A stretch of 64,000 bases of DNA from Allacma fusca (lineage: Eukaryota > Arthropoda > Collembola > Symphypleona > Sminthuridae). How positions within the stretch are numbered: the first letter of the stretch is position 1; every line of letters starts with the position of its first letter. Below are positions 31,936 to 46,500 of the stretch, piece by piece. The notes beneath the pieces are model-generated. The model had not been told where the DNA came from. It ran no database searches and was given only the letters and a program-made list of their open reading frames with translations. The stretch covers positions 5,733,060-5,797,059 of the forward strand of contig OX359247.1 of the NCBI GenBank assembly GCA_947179485.1, written 5' to 3'. A program made the position numbers and the translations under genes.

Positions 31936-33957
31936 AAGCGGAGGTTTGAATGGAAATTCAAGTTCATCATACAATGCATAACCACAGCTACAAAACAAAC
32001 ATTACAAACATTACATGTAACAACAACAAAATCCAACTGCAATAAAAGAATAACAATCTAAGCTCGTTTTGTAAAAATTTCGCCCACAGCAACAATAAAA
32101 CTAGCAACAAGTTTCTAACAAAGTTTTGCTGGATGGGTTTTTTATACCTGTGTACATAAAAGTTCTGAACTAAAATAAATTTTGCAACAGATTATGTTGA
32201 AAATATTTAATGAAAATTTAAAACCGAGGCTTCACCTCGTGTTATCTTCCAAACAAAATACGCACATTGATTTTCCTCACTGTATTAGCTGGAATACAAT
32301 ATTTTTTTACATTTGCTCAAATGCAAGCCAAAAATATTCGTGGTTTCTTTTGAACCCCCAGTAGTAACCTCTAAATATTAGACAACGGTTTTGACGACTT
32401 GAGGCTTGCGGTTTTTACGAAGCTATACATCTTATGGTATGATGAGACGCTAATTGTGAGTAAATTAGGACGCTTGTGTATTCCCTACACATTACACAAA
32501 TAGTAATATATTGAAACTCATGAAAACTACGGTAATTATTATTTATTTCAAATTAAATCACACCAATAATCTTATGGGGTTTCATTTCATAGGCCTCACT
32601 TGTTAAGGTGTTAAACCTTTACAAATATTCAAGAAATGTAATTATTGATCATCCCTTATTAGTCCCAAATTATCAAGTCATGCCTAAAAAGTTAGTTTTG
32701 TTTTTGCGGTAATATATTATGGTTTTTGTGTAATACATGTATGTATGTATGAGATACTAGATCGCACACAATATACTGTAGAAGTAAAAACATTGGATGT
32801 AAAAATTAGATAGTACAAAAAGATGAGGATAATCCATGTTCATCAAATGTTTGGCATCATCTAATGCCTAGGACAAGATCAGAACTACAAGTAACACTTG
32901 AAAAAAAAAATCATGGCATGAGTATAAATTGACATGGGCAGCGAGGCTATAGAGACAGAGACAAACAACTCCGCTGGCTTTGTCAGTAGATATAAATGTT
33001 TTTCCCTTCCATGTTTACAAACAATGTACTGGCCTTAGAGGGAGATTTGTGAACCTAATTTGCTCATGTAAAAGAATTCTCATAAAACCTAATGGGTCGG
33101 GTAGGGTGGCACTAGTGGGATGGTTACTCTCCAACTGAACCTCGTTCCTTCCATATTAGTCGTTTATTGCGAGCTTATGCACTCATTCATACCGTAGCAC
33201 ACAACGAGTAGACTGAAACCTGAAGTGTATTTATGTATTTATTCATACATAATCCTGAGCAAACGGGGATAATTTACATTCGTAATTGGATTCTCATTAG
33301 CCATAAACAAACCATTAACAATTATTATTTTTGTGAGTAATCCGTAACTACGCTGTTCTAGACAAAATGACTACAGTCAACCATTTGACACATTACAATG
33401 ACAATAAAAATGTTAAAATCGTTATACAATCATAACCGAATCATTAGCAGCATACGATTCTAATGTCCAACAAGTAGATTCACACATTTATATGTACCAT
33501 CCACCCAACGTACATACAAAGCAATTAACAAGCATGTATTTTTATTATTAAACTTGCAAAGAGTGGATAATATCGTCCTCAATAAAAGCAGATAATCTAG
33601 TTCTTCCTTACAATAATTTATGACCTATGATTTATTAACTGTCCATCATGAGAAAAAAACTTATTAAGTGCGTCTAATCATTGCGGGATACATGAATTCA
33701 GGCTTTATTTCGTAGGAAAGTGAGACATTGAAACCTTTGGTACATAAATAAGTTAAATCAATCCAAAGGCCCAAAATCTACAAGAGGGACACGAACTGAG
33801 AAAATAAATTCTCCTACACAAAAACATCGTCATTTAAATCAAATCAAATGTGCGTAAATATTTTGCGGGTAGAATCCTATTTGTTTTAAAACGCGAAAAA
33901 AATCACAATAAAGCTAAGTAATATATTTTACAACTGAGTGAGTAAATCTTTGTACGG
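31936..33957. other. No gene seen
   Basis: AT-rich spacer downstream of the receptor gene at 33958. Small frames such as 32182-32364 have no support. Confidence 0.5.
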
Positions 33958-36900
33958 CTATGTCAGTACTTGCTTTTGTCTTAAGCTTTTCAAATGCATA
34001 CTTTTATTCCTGGCGTCCACTGTTGTGCTTCCGAAATGAGTAGCAGTAGTCTCGGGTTCCCGACCACCGAAACCCAAAGTTTCTTCGAACTTGCTACAAA
34101 TACTCAGAAATGCTGAAATGAAGTAGATAAAAAAGCGAAATCATTTTCCATTTTTGTGAAAATATCCAATTTGCAACTGATATGATTAGAATAAATATGG
34201 TTACGTCTCAATCTGGGATAGTTCCTTTTCAGAGATTTGGAAACGTTTGACTTGCAGACGTAAATGGCGAATATGGCAATTGCTTGCAAGGAGTTAATCA
34301 CATCAGGGATTGCCCAGTACCATTTCCTTTCCAAGCCACTGTGCCACCAGGAAATGAATTCAAATATCCATGTAAATCCCATCACGAAAAATAACTTTGC
34401 AATTAACTGAAATCTGTAGCAATAAGAATACAAAATAAATTGTGATTTGACCAAAATTCCATAAAGGCGCATTACAATAATAGTAATTAAATTAATACTA
34501 AAGTTTGTTACAATTGCTTATTCTCATCCAAATTTTCTCTGGCCATTGAGGTGCTTTTCTTGTATTGGTACAGCTTGTAGGAAGTGATAGCAAAAAATAT
34601 CAGGTTCAAGGTCAGGAGGACAGCAACCGGGTAGTACATGTATAATCCTAGAGCCCCTGGAGACACTGTGCACGTGACGAGGCCATATTCAGGAACAATA
34701 AACTGGTTGCACGGCTCATAGCTGTGCCAACAAAGTTCAAATAATAACAATAATTACAATACTATTTGATCTTCAACATCCCAAATTCCTTGCTAATGAT
34801 AACATTACAGTAAACACTTGTACCTGTACTTTTGATCCAATACAAATGACGCAGTTATGCTTAAAAATGGAACGCCCCAACCAAATGCGGCATACAGGAA
34901 ATATTGGCCAATGTTTTTCGAGTTTGGATTGCTTGGGTTAATGCCCCTACAAAAAGAATTTGCACTTAATGAGTAAGCAACAACAGACAGGGGTGGATTT
35001 ACGGGGTACCCAAACCTGACCCAGCCATTGTAAAATATTTAGGGTGAGGGTAAAAAAAATAACGAAGGACCTCAGATTGATTGAGAAAAGGCCCACACAT
35101 ATATTTTGAGGCTTACGGCCAATGTAAAAATAATTTTACTAATCCACCCCTGACAACAGATGAATGCAACTTGAAACGCGTCAAAGGTGCATAGAACGTT
35201 TAGTATGAACATAATTCTTACCGAAATGTCCAGAAGAGACTGAAACAAATAACCGTAAGCCAGCAAAAATTTGATAAGAAGAAGAAATGGGTAAGCACAC
35301 CTGGAAAAGTAAGAAAAAGTAGCATTACACTTCACCTTAATTGGGGTGAGTTAAGTAATTATTAAAATTTCAACATAAAATTAGATTTCACGCATTTGAC
35401 GAAAATGAAAAAAAATGAAATAATGATGGAAAATGATATAAACTAATTTTTGAAATTAAAAAACATGTTTGCGTCTATACTTTTACTACAACTAGAAATT
35501 ACCCGACAGTATGCAGAGTGAAGATCTGTTAACGGAAGCTATAGATCTAGATCTTATTTCCAGGAACTGATTTGACGCCAGAAAGCAATACATGAAGAAC
35601 ATGGTGGCCGAGTGACTCATGGTGGTCCAACCTTGAATTTTCTGCTCTTTCCACAAAAGCACGTAAACACCAAATGTGAGCAGGAGGAACACCGCTCCCA
35701 CTACAGATGCTGATCCATACATGACATTGTAAAAGTTTTTAGAAAAATTGCCCTGTTTAGAAAAACAGATTGTTACGTCAGGAGTTGTTAGTTTCCCAAA
35801 CGCGTAATTGATATCACAACGTAAAGTCAGTACATAATAAAATACATCAAGTAACTATGATTATGCAGAAATCTTTAAAATATTGAAAATGAATTCACAC
35901 AATCTTCGATAAGGTAAAGTTTGGAACCATGAGGTAAATGTAATAACACTTTTAAACAGCCACGTCTGAATGTAAATACATACATGATTGATATTATTAT
36001 TATTATTTGACAGACAATTTACCTTCTTCCTTTCTGTCATACATGTTACAACTCCGTACTGCTTTTCCTCTCCTGAAAACTCCACAGACGAGCGATTGGC
36101 GAAAGAGCCGTCAAACTGATTTCCATCCATGCAGTAATCAGTTACAGGTATCTCAACCCAATTGTACTCTATATCCCGAACCAGTAGCATTCCATCGCTT
36201 CGGATACGGAAGCTATAATCATTAAGAATTATGAAAGAGTTGAAGGATTTATCAAATATTTTGTTCAACACGCCCTTACCATAACTTTGGGATTTGATAC
36301 ACAGGGTCCAGTTGGTTAGTTGCATGTACAAAAGTAGATTTGTTACACGTGAGTCGATTTCTGAAATAATAAACTGGCCTCCGGATGGAGGATCTCTGGG
36401 ATGGCCAGTCGTACAAAATAGGATCAATATTTTTTGAATATTGATATTTATCTTGACATGTTTTTGACCTATTATTTTTAGCCGTAACTGTCCACAGTTT
36501 GTTCATCGCACAGCACTTTGGAATGCACGGGTGATTTGTCCCACATTCCGGATATGACCATTTCGGAGTTGTAACTTTCGGCGTCATATTAATAAACTTG
36601 CCACAAACCCGGACCGTTAGATCTGACTCCGTCCAACTAAAGAGAAACAATAATTTACTCCAGTTAACATTTCCTACAATTTTGTCCGACAGGTACAGAA
36701 TGATAAAATATAGAATTTTATTAATGGCTACTTTAATGTAAACCAAAGACTGAATAAAACTCACTCATTGATGCAGTACCCCTCCCGAGGATAATAGAAA
36801 TCGTCGACTCTAAAATATCCCGTCGTAGAGAATTCCGACTCATAGGAGGGCATAGTGAACCTAAATGGTCTGGTCAAATTTAGTGTGAACACGGAGGAAT

Positions 36901-37305
36901 TCACTCCTGGGGGGCATGTAATCGAGGCAGTCTTCAGTCTTGTTATCCACAGCAACAAATAATATTTATTATAGCTTCAATACTTCCTATACAATTTTAC
37001 ATTCATTTAGATCCCTGAAAATAAAAAAAATTAACGTACTTAACTGAAAATGGCAGCTTCTCTTCCGTAATTTCTTCTGGGATTTCAATAAATTTGAAAG
37101 GTGGTTCCGCTCCATGCTCTTTAGAAATCCCACACCATTTCACTGTCATTACGTCTTGAGATGGTGTATCATCAAATGTGGTGTCTTCACTAATTGTAAG
37201 TGACCCATTACTCTCGCCAAATGTTTTATCCAGGAAGCTTGCAACCATTATTATTACAAAAAATCCTATTTGCAAATTTCTGGGCCAAATACTTCGGGAA
37301 TACAT
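33958..37305 (-). CDS. Methuselah-like G-protein coupled receptor (10 exons, complete)
   Basis: Predicted 670-residue receptor. Exons: 37305-37040, 36938-36765, 36636-36280, 36212-36023, 35752-35503, 35300-35222, 34946-34824, 34721-34512, 34413-34205 and 34112-33958. Phases agree throughout and the stop is TAG at 33958-33960. It starts MYSRSIWPRNLQIGFFVIIM, a signal peptide. The ectodomain carries ASITCPPGVNSSV, CGTNHPCIPKCCAMNKLWT and YCMDGNQFDGS. TM1 precedes VLLWKEQKIQGWTTMSHSAT; TM2 is SNFCWLTVICFSLFWTFR; TM3-4 includes QYFLYAAFGWGVPF; TM6 is LFFVMGFTWIFEFISW. The tail ends SLRQKQVLT. It is the first gene of the minus-strand receptor cluster. Ligand and expression are not visible in sequence. 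Confidence 0.87.
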
Positions 37306-40300
37306 ATTTACTTTCTGTCTCAGTGTACACCGTACTACATATGTACAGTAACACTTGTTCCTAAATATAATTATACTAGACTCTTTAGCACTTTATTTTC
37401 CATACGAACACTTCAATATATTAACTGTACGTAGCCTCTGTGAACAATCTTCTACAAGTAGTAAAGTTCTAACAATTATTATACTGAAAGGGAAAACTCT
37501 CTACATCATTTTGAAATATTGAAATCCTTCCGTAACATGGAAAACTGCAATCCTCCCAATCAGAGTAACACGAGTCGTATGTCATGTTTGACATGACCAA
37601 AGGCTGCTCTGCTGAATCATAGCTGTATCAGGGTCTTAGTTGGAAGTAAACAGTGGATTTTTGAGACTTGAGAACACCCGGAAACAAACAACTAGCTGTC
37701 TGTCAAACCATCAATTTAAAAATAAACCACACTTACCACAACTTAAGCACAAACCCTGATTCATTAAGTAACATACTCACACACTTACACGCTTTTAATG
37801 GGGAATCAGCCTCTCTCACCTCTCCCCACAACCCACAAATGTACAGAAGCAAGAATTAGTCGTCTATGGACTGCGGTATTTTTTGAGGCAGTGAAGACAT
37901 TTTCCCTCTGGAATTCTCGTAGCTTGAATATAATCACTAATTGGATGTACATACAATTAGCATTTTTAATTTCCAGCTTACAAAAGATTATATCAGGATT
38001 TTAACCTCAAAGAGTTACAAGTCTCATTAAATTTTCGTTGGAAGGGTAATAATTTTGTGGCTTACATAATATTACAATATCAGTTCCAAGGCTATATATT
38101 CAAAACTAGTTAAAAAATTTTCCGGCTGAGGACACAACTTTAATTTGTTTTCAAGTTCAGCTCCCAGCTTTGAGAGGTTCCGGTTGATTAGCTTATTTCC
38201 TCCACTCGTTTACAACACCACGACAGTTAAGTAAGTCTTCAGAGACTAATTGTCACAACTTCGTTGTCAACAGTAGCGGCTCAAGCTTTTGCAAGGAAAG
38301 GAAACTATGCTACACTTTTGGATCCAATATTTTTTATAAGATGCAATGGCAATGCCCACGGACACGGACACGACCTGTGTGAAATACAATTTAGTCAAGT
38401 GTAAATACTCTGTTGCAATATGTTTAATTGCATTCTAACATTAGATGATCTCTGCTTTTTACACATGATCCCACTATGCATGTGCCTCCATTTAATCTCA
38501 TTTAGATCCCGTTCCAAAGCATATGAAAGCAATAAACCACCCGTCAGTTGTTTACAGATGATATAATTTCCCATAGCGTACAGCCATAATTATGCAGGAT
38601 CCGAAACAAGGCATTGGGATAAATGCACATACAACATACAACATTCATTTCAGCCAAGTAATAATAATAAAGCATGTAATAATCCTGGAGCAGGAAAACA
38701 TGCAATGGTTTTAATGCTATAATTATTACAGCCAGGCTCCCCTCCCCCCTAAATCTGCTATGTGCGTTTTCATGTATGTAATTATATGTATCTAGTGCAA
38801 TGAACTGCTACATACATATTTGCAAAACACAGTGAATACTCATTCAATGAATAAACATTCCAGGGATATCAAAAACGTTATAATGTCAGAGTAAAATAGG
38901 CTAAATATATTTACTTACTGGACGCCTGTGGCTGTGCCTATATACACTCGTCCGGTGTTATAATAAAAATATGCGCTATATCCTTACAGCTAATAATTAT
39001 TACTACTAAATAGGATTATTAATTCTGCAGGAAATAAAATGGAAAATCGATCAACCTTACACTGAATCGTAGCTTGTTGATAAACGGCTCTGGGAATAAC
39101 ATTTGTTGAATTTCACTAGGATTTGGAGTTTTTGCTTATTTTATTTTCAGGATGAACAAGACCGTTCATACCCAAAGGTATTCCATGGATTTGATCGTAG
39201 TCGGAGTATTTATGCTTAAGTTGTTTACAATAATAAACTATCCGCTCAGAGAATGCAAGTCTGTGCTGGGTATGACTTTTGGGAATAAAAATACTCCCCT
39301 ACTGAATTCCATGCAGGTTTATTCTGTCCATCACCAGGATTGATTGCGAAATGGTATTTCTGACTGTAAACACGGGGATCATGAACGGAGTAGAGATAAA
39401 ATGGGCAATGGGAAATACCGCTCGTGTTTGGATTGTTTACATTACACTGCACTCACGATGTCAGAGATGGATAATTTCGGAGAAAAAGCTTCTAGTTTTT
39501 CCTTATCTTTTTATTACTGTCTGTGTGGATAGTGGATACGTACATAGCACAAGTCCCAGGTGAAGATGCAAGAGAGAATGTATGAAATAAATGCTCAAAG
39601 CAAAGAGAATGACGTAGGAGACAAAATCTGAACATTCATTGGCAAAACTATTCCCACAGAGGCACAATTGCATGATATTTGGACTTTGAAAGGTGTTTGG
39701 AAGGAACGGTGTAAAACTTTTGGATCTTAGCTGATAGGGAAGATACCGGAGGTGTGTTGAGAGTATAATCTACTATTTACATATACATTATAGTCCTAAA
39801 GATTGTATTACTGGAAGGCTCAGAGCTTACCCATCACTTTGTCGGAAATTTAGACACGGACACTGTAAATGTCTCGTCATGCTCGCATTTCACATGCAAC
39901 CAGGTAGGCGGTGGCCTTTCGTCTGAAATGAGAACGATAATCCCCGTGAAAATAAAATGTCATCTTCGTCTCATATCTAAAAAGATGGGATATTATGGCT
40001 GGGTCTGGAAAAACAATGGGGGAAGGTGTAACCGTGTAAGAGTCGCTGAGGAGAGTGAAGTAGATAAATTATTGGAACCGACAACAGGCGCGGTCCGTCA
40101 CAATTAATCTTTGAAGAGTTTCACGGCGAATGATTTACCGTATCCTTTCATTTCAGAAAAATAACGGACACATTTGTACAATTATTTAAGTGCGTTAGGT
40201 TTAAAGGGAGGTATTATAACCTGTCCTTATTACCTCATTAGGGCAATCATTTGATGCTGGTGAGCACCCAACCACTTGCCATTATTATTTATATAGCGAT

Positions 40301-42180
40301 CCAGAATTTAATTAAACAATTATTATCAGATGAGCCAGACCTGTCATATTTTGATTTACCTTGTTTTTACTCTCCTTTCAAGAGCTTCAATACCCACACT
40401 TTTGGCCTGCTCAAGAAATCACTTTCCATTCATTCTAATTTATGGCTTCATTATTTTCGTGTTTCTACATATTATGTTTTCCCTCACTGAGTCAGCACAA
40501 TAATTTTGTGCATTTAATTATATTTTCCCACGTATCTGTATCCTTTCATACTTGTACTACATACAAGCATGTTGTGGGGTGTGTTTGTGTTCAAACATTT
40601 TTTATTAACTCTACTGTATTAATAGATAGCATAAGGATAATAATGCAAAATTAGATTCTGAAATCTTATTACTGTCATGGACTCATCCTTTGAAATTAAA
40701 TAACATTCATAAGTGTCATTAATAAATTATTCATAAATGATTAGTAACAATGCATGCAATAATCACTGGATTAAAATTGATAATTCCTCATAAGTATCCC
40801 CTAATTTTACTAAATGCTTCTCCTTATGTCCCTACTGACTAGGATTCTGGGGCACAGTGAGATGCAATGCAAGTTGCAAGTACCTAGTGAAAACTTATTG
40901 TATTCTTGAGTCTTTAGTCTTATGAACCCATAATGTTCCAAAAACTGTGTTTGGATGTTAATATAAACGCTATCATTTGTGACTTAATATGTCAAGATGT
41001 ATTTGCTGTCAAAATTCTGAAGGTTATAGCAAATGCGATTGCAGACAATGCTCATTAATTATTTTAGACGTATACTTATATGTAAGTACGTGCATCTTGA
41101 ATGTACTTACTTATGTATATACATACGTCTAAAAGGGAAGGAACCTGGACTTCACCCAAAGTGTTCATTTCCTAAAATTATTAAAGCCTGCTTTGGAGAG
41201 CCACTTATGTAATTTATAAATTGGGATTGATTGTAATCCTCAAGTTTGTACATTACATTAGGAAACATGCCCACAAATTATGCGCATCTTCTTGTAAAAA
41301 CACTGACACCTGTCACGTCAAAATTGGTGGATCCGTTGAGGTGCGATTGCATAAAACAGAGAAAATGCACAGTTAAATGCCTGCATTCCGAAGGTGTGAG
41401 GTGTGACAGGGTGATGCATCATGCTTATGATATTATAATCCCCTAATTGTAAGTTGTATTTACCTTTTCACATTTACTCTTGAGCCGCTTGATCCTGTTC
41501 CCAAATTCTCAAAAGTCGACTTACTTTTAGCTTACAAGAGCAGAGTGGATTTTTGTTGAAAGTCACATATTCATTTTAATTTAACTTTCAATCTCACCCA
41601 TACAAATGTGCGACGCTCGGCATGGCATATGCAGATAGAGACTTGAACTTCCTTTTATAGCTATGTATGACTGTATATAGTATCTAGGTTAGGTTTTGGG
41701 TGCTGCATCATAAAGCAAATTCGAGATTTTGAACGAAGACATTGCATGGAATATATGCCCTCCGCCTTCACATTTTCCCATATCTTGGCTGCACTGGCAT
41801 GCCCATATCCTTTTCTTCCTCTTTCCTTAAATACAATGCAACCTACCTGACATTGATTCTTCTGAGGGTAAGAATCTCGTCGCTTTAAATAAACCACCCT
41901 TCAAGTTTATTTAATGTTGCGATCTGCCCGTCAAGTCCCATTCTTTCTTCCGACGTCAGTTCTGCTTTCTGCTTTTTGACAGCCAACATTTTTGTGTTCC
42001 TTCTCTTTTTGACAATCCAGAAGATTTTCAGGTGTTTTTCACATTATACTAAATTCCTCACACTCGAAATATAATTTTTTTCATATGAACTCAATTTAAG
42101 GAAAGTTAGATAACGCTCCGAGAATAACAGTAAGAAATTGTTTTGGGGGAGCATTTTGAGTACCCGCGTTGCTCCTGAGT
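37306..42180. other. Long gene-free stretch
   Basis: Nearly 5 kb with no exon I can support. Several 60-80 codon frames exist (for example 39152-39343, 40251-40490, 41661-41897) but lack splice partners, signal peptides or recognisable motifs. It could hold regulatory sequence for the receptor gene ending at 37305. Confidence 0.5.
41062..41134. repeat. Imperfect hairpin
   Basis: TTTTAGACGTATACTTATAT...GTAAGTAC is mirrored by GTACTTACTTATG...CATACGTCTAAAA, with a short loop. It is probably a small transposon or AT-rich palindrome. Confidence 0.5.
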
Positions 42181-42185
42181 GTGAG

Positions 42186-42191
42186 TATATA
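42186..42191 (+). promoter_or_regulatory. TATA-box candidate
   Basis: TATATA in the context GAGTATATAGAGCTG lies about 105 bases upstream of the ATG at 42296, with a TTAGTTGAG initiator-like stretch some 20 bases downstream. It supports the gene that follows but is not proof. Confidence 0.4.
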
Positions 42192-42295
42192 GAGCTGTGT
42201 GTTTAGTTGAGTGTTGTTTTTGTTATCTCAACTTTTTTTTATTCAAGCGTCCGCTTACAAGGCAAAGCCTTTGACAATATTCTACCACTATCATC

Positions 42296-43590
42296 ATGCT
42301 AATTCCACGTTTGTGCCCGGGGATCTGGAAGGACCGAGCATGGATTAATAACAAGAATTCCCACAGTATTTTTATCTGCTCATTAATCCTTTGCCTGATT
42401 AACAGTTCAACGACTGCAAGCATGACGTTCGGACCACAAAAGAATTCCTTTGGGGACTCTATCGACAAAGTTAGTGCAAATGTTTTTCAAAGGCAATTAA
42501 CAACTTGTGCTACATTTGTAAACAAATTGATTAATTTCTAAATTTAAGGGAATCAATCCTTGCCAAATTTTCAATATTGTTTTGACACATGGGGCAATAG
42601 TATAATAATTGGGCCAAAATATTTTTGCATACATTTATCGCCACCACACAAAAAAAAGGAATGTGTGTCCGTGAGGGGCAACAAATAGTATTAAATAAAT
42701 TTGGCATATCTATATGTACATATGTATGTACACTACTGATAAAATTGCTAATCCATTTCTGGGAAGGAGCAGAACCTGGTAGTAGCATTAATTTATCATG
42801 ACGTAGTATTTATCATCGTCATGCAATTAGAGTGAAAACAAATTCATAATGTAAACAATGCACAATGAAAATTAATTAATTAAATTGTACGCTTTCATAA
42901 TTTTGAAAAAAGGAAAGCGGATGGACTCCTATGGCCAATCAGATGTTCTCTCATCGTCAGCAGGAGTCTCGGGACCGTGATCTCTCAGCAATAATTGCTC
43001 ATCAAAGAGCCTGGCTCCCCCAGCCCTCCTTCCCATCTCATACCGCCAAGGTAAAATCACTGCGGCAGAAAATTTGAACCCATTCAACAATCAGTGTGTC
43101 TGAGGAGATGGTTATTTAATTCATATGATGTTTTTTTTCTGTCTCTGATTTGACTAAATAGTCAACTGTACTACCAGGACCAAGTGCAACTGCTCCAATT
43201 CCTTCTGCAACTCGAAGGCCCATACCCGTGAGTAATGATCTGAAAAACCACGCTTACCGACGCCGACCTACCTCAAACTATCCTCCACCGCTGAGACAAA
43301 AACCCATGATTAATCATAGACGTAAAAATAACAAGAAAATAATCCCGAGCTTGTTTCTTCAGAAAGTAGCTCGAAAAGTGTTTTTTCCGGATCGACGAGC
43401 TGACAAAGAGCGTTCACGTGGGCCCAAGCCTAAGCTCCGGTTCGAAAATAGTAATAAAGTCCAATTCCCTGTTAGGAACTCACCCATCCAAAACATTTCA
43501 AATAGATTGAGACAATATCTCCAACCGGTTATATGCGCCTTTAGGACTGAGTCTGTCGGCCTTGAAGGAGAGCGATGCGTTCAAGTGTGA
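42296..43590 (+). CDS. Possible secreted basic protein, three exons
   Basis: Proposed exons 42296-42469, 42913-43050 and 43162-43590, all joined in phase 0, giving 246 residues. The N-terminus has a hydrophobic stretch SIFICSLILCLINSSTTAS that could be a signal peptide, though with a long leader. Exon 2 is polar (MANQMFSHRQQESRDRD). Exon 3 is strongly basic and proline-rich (AYRRRPTSNYPPPLRQ, HRRKNNKK, FFPDRRADKERS) and ends with two cysteines about 13 residues apart, which could form a loop. Basic clusters could be processing sites. The exon 2-3 intron has a good pyrimidine tract; the exon-2 acceptor (GAAAAAAG) is weak. I recognise no family. A precursor of a secreted peptide is possible but inferred only. 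Confidence 0.45.
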
Positions 43591-46500
43591 CGGGATTTTG
43601 GGGACTAACTATAATTTTGTTATTGTTTCATGTTGTAAAGTCACCTCCAACACGGATGGATATTTATACGTTTGTTAAATCTTTTATAAAGCATGTGTAG
43701 GAATAATTTGTCATTTGAGTCTGTAACGGTACCTTAATGTCAAATAAGAGGAGTCTTAGCTATTACTTAAAAGTGCTAGACTGTCACAAGCGGATCTAAC
43801 CACTGCATATCATTACTATTATAATGCCACCACCACTCACCTTTCTAAATCATAAAAACAACGTTCTCCAGTCCCCTTATTTACTATAACGTGACATTTT
43901 ATAATAAAACTTACAGGGAATATCTGCACGCATCTATATGTATATCGGAAGCCATTTAGAGGTCGATGTAGATATACGCGTAAAGATACATTATTTGCAC
44001 ACAGCATAAAAATCTCTTGACGTCTTGACACACTGATACATACAATAAGTAAGTATTCATTGTTTCCACTAAAGATAAAGAAACACTCTGCATACAATAA
44101 TAATTTTTATTAAAAAAAATACCGTCACTGCAATTTGCATGCATGACTTCTGCACAAAAAAGATTTTTGGTGCGTTCCTTCCTTAAAGTATGGGAGATGA
44201 TAAAATCTACTGGACGACTTGAAGTAATCTATTATTGCATTAAGACTGAGGATTTCTCAATTCCCGGCCAATCTTTCTATAAATCGTAAAAATTTATTGC
44301 CGAACTTGCCTTTCAGAACTCTTTTGGCGACTTCTTATTCTTACTGTATAAAAAAGAAAATCTTCCCAATTGTAACATATTTTATTTTTGTGTGCTCCTG
44401 GAATTATTGTGAATACTTGTTTTCTGGTTTTAAACGCATTAGCCGCCAAATGCGGAATGCTTTGATTAGAATGCAATTAAATGGTCTACACAGTTATAGA
44501 ATCTTTATATATGTACCTATTGGATACCAACGGCTTCATATTATGATACCATCCCAAAATTAATTAATTATTACGTATGTACATAAGTATCTTATCTAAT
44601 CCCAGCTAGATGTAAATTAAGCACTTTACTTTTCTCCAAGCAATCTGATTGTGAGCTCAATGAGTGACACAATGCATACTTATTATCAATACTCACGCAG
44701 ATAAGTAAACATACCCAATACCATTTTCTCATATTTTCTCCATGTACATAATGCATAGGAAAAATATTGGATGCATTCCCGTTTCCCACAATGTTCATAT
44801 GTACATGTCCTCATAGAAGCATGTTACCACAGTTGCCAGTAGAAATATGTATCCTTCAGGAATACTTTTAGAACTTAGCAGGTTTCTGTATTTTAGCAAA
44901 AAGATATGCATGTATTTGCACTATTTTTTTCTGGCCAGACAAAATACAACCAGTTGTTCCGTTTGATTTAATCTACAAAATACAGAGATTATAGTTACAG
45001 TGGACTGAGTGGACTCGACTTTCCTGAACGGGAAATCAATACCATTCCAGTCGCTTGTGTCTCTACTGCTACTAATTACTAAGAAATCAACAAAATCACA
45101 AGACACAAAATGAAATTACCAGCGAATATTCTGGATATCTCCATCGCCTTCCCAGTATGCTCCAAAATCCTACAGCCAGTACATGAAGATTTTTCTCCTA
45201 TACAGGGATTAATGTAAACGCCACTCGGAAAGTCAATTGTTAGTTTTTATCTCTAGCAGACACGAAACTTACTGTAGATCAAGGTTCAAGGGTGTACTCA
45301 GATGAAAGGAAGACCACTGGATGAGAAGAAGCACTCACGATATCGGAGGGTAGATAACGAGCAGAGATCTTAAACAATAATGAGCCAATATCGAAAAAAT
45401 ATTGAGTATAAGTTAACTATGTATCCTTTCGTGTGTGTAGTCCAATAGAAGCCCTTTGTCCTTCCTGCTCTTTGTAGCCTATACAAATACAAAGAGATCC
45501 TCAAACACGCTTCATCATCAACCTCCAGGTAGTAACACGGAAACTTTTTTTTGGGAGATTGAAAAAGCCAGACGCTGATTCTAAACTTGTAAAAATACGT
45601 ACTTATGTATGCTGCAGTGACCATATGGACATCAATTACATACTTCATTACAAGCAGTAGCTTTTCAATTTATTAAAATTGCATACTCTGCATTACTTAC
45701 TTTTTATTATAAGTAGAAGTAATTACTACGCCGAGCATAAGATTAACATAAGATCGTGCATAAAACTTTAATACACACGGGTGTCAGTTGCCTGTTACAA
45801 GTAAAACATGCAGTCTAATTTTGCGCTCCTTTGGAAACGCTTACACTCGAGTACAACTTACAATTAGCACAAGTATACACATTAATGACAATGCAGTTCA
45901 TTCGAACAAAGTCATTCATGTTAATGTTGCACGGGGTAACGAGGAACAATATTTAGGCGTTGGATTTTGTTGTCAAGATATACTACATTCCTTAATAAAT
46001 CAGAAGAAAATAGCTTCACACCTCACACTTAATGAAAACAATAATATAGTGTTGAGACTCAAGACGTGAGCCGAGAACTGTACAGTCAATTAGCTTGTTA
46101 GCAATCCTGGCTGTTTTTTTGTGAGGAAAGGAAAGTGGTGAGAAAAGGTTAATAGTACTGACAAAAACGAAACCAGTAATAAAGTCTCATTCAAATCCAA
46201 CTAGTCTGTGAGTAAAGTATAACTTGATATTGAGCACAAGTGGCATAATTAGTGGGTAACGGTTTACTTCATAAAGTCCGAAGTGCATAGAATAATAATT
46301 GAAGGAACGCCCTGAGTTTAAGGAATGCCCCAGGACATTGTCTTATCGCGTACCTGTAATTGATAAATTAAATTTCGGTAGAAAAAGTATAGATTCCGAA
46401 ATTTTCTAATAATCTTTACATTGTCTCTATTGACAGTTTGTTTACAAAGTATAGGTATAGCTCGACGTATGTAGGTAATGCATTCATGGGACAACAGAGC

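Noticed and set aside
39152-39343. Exon-like ORF with an acceptor just upstream (RECKSVLGM)
   Set aside because: I considered a discoidin-type extracellular domain fragment, but the downstream frame does not continue the fold and no donor or partner exon is visible.
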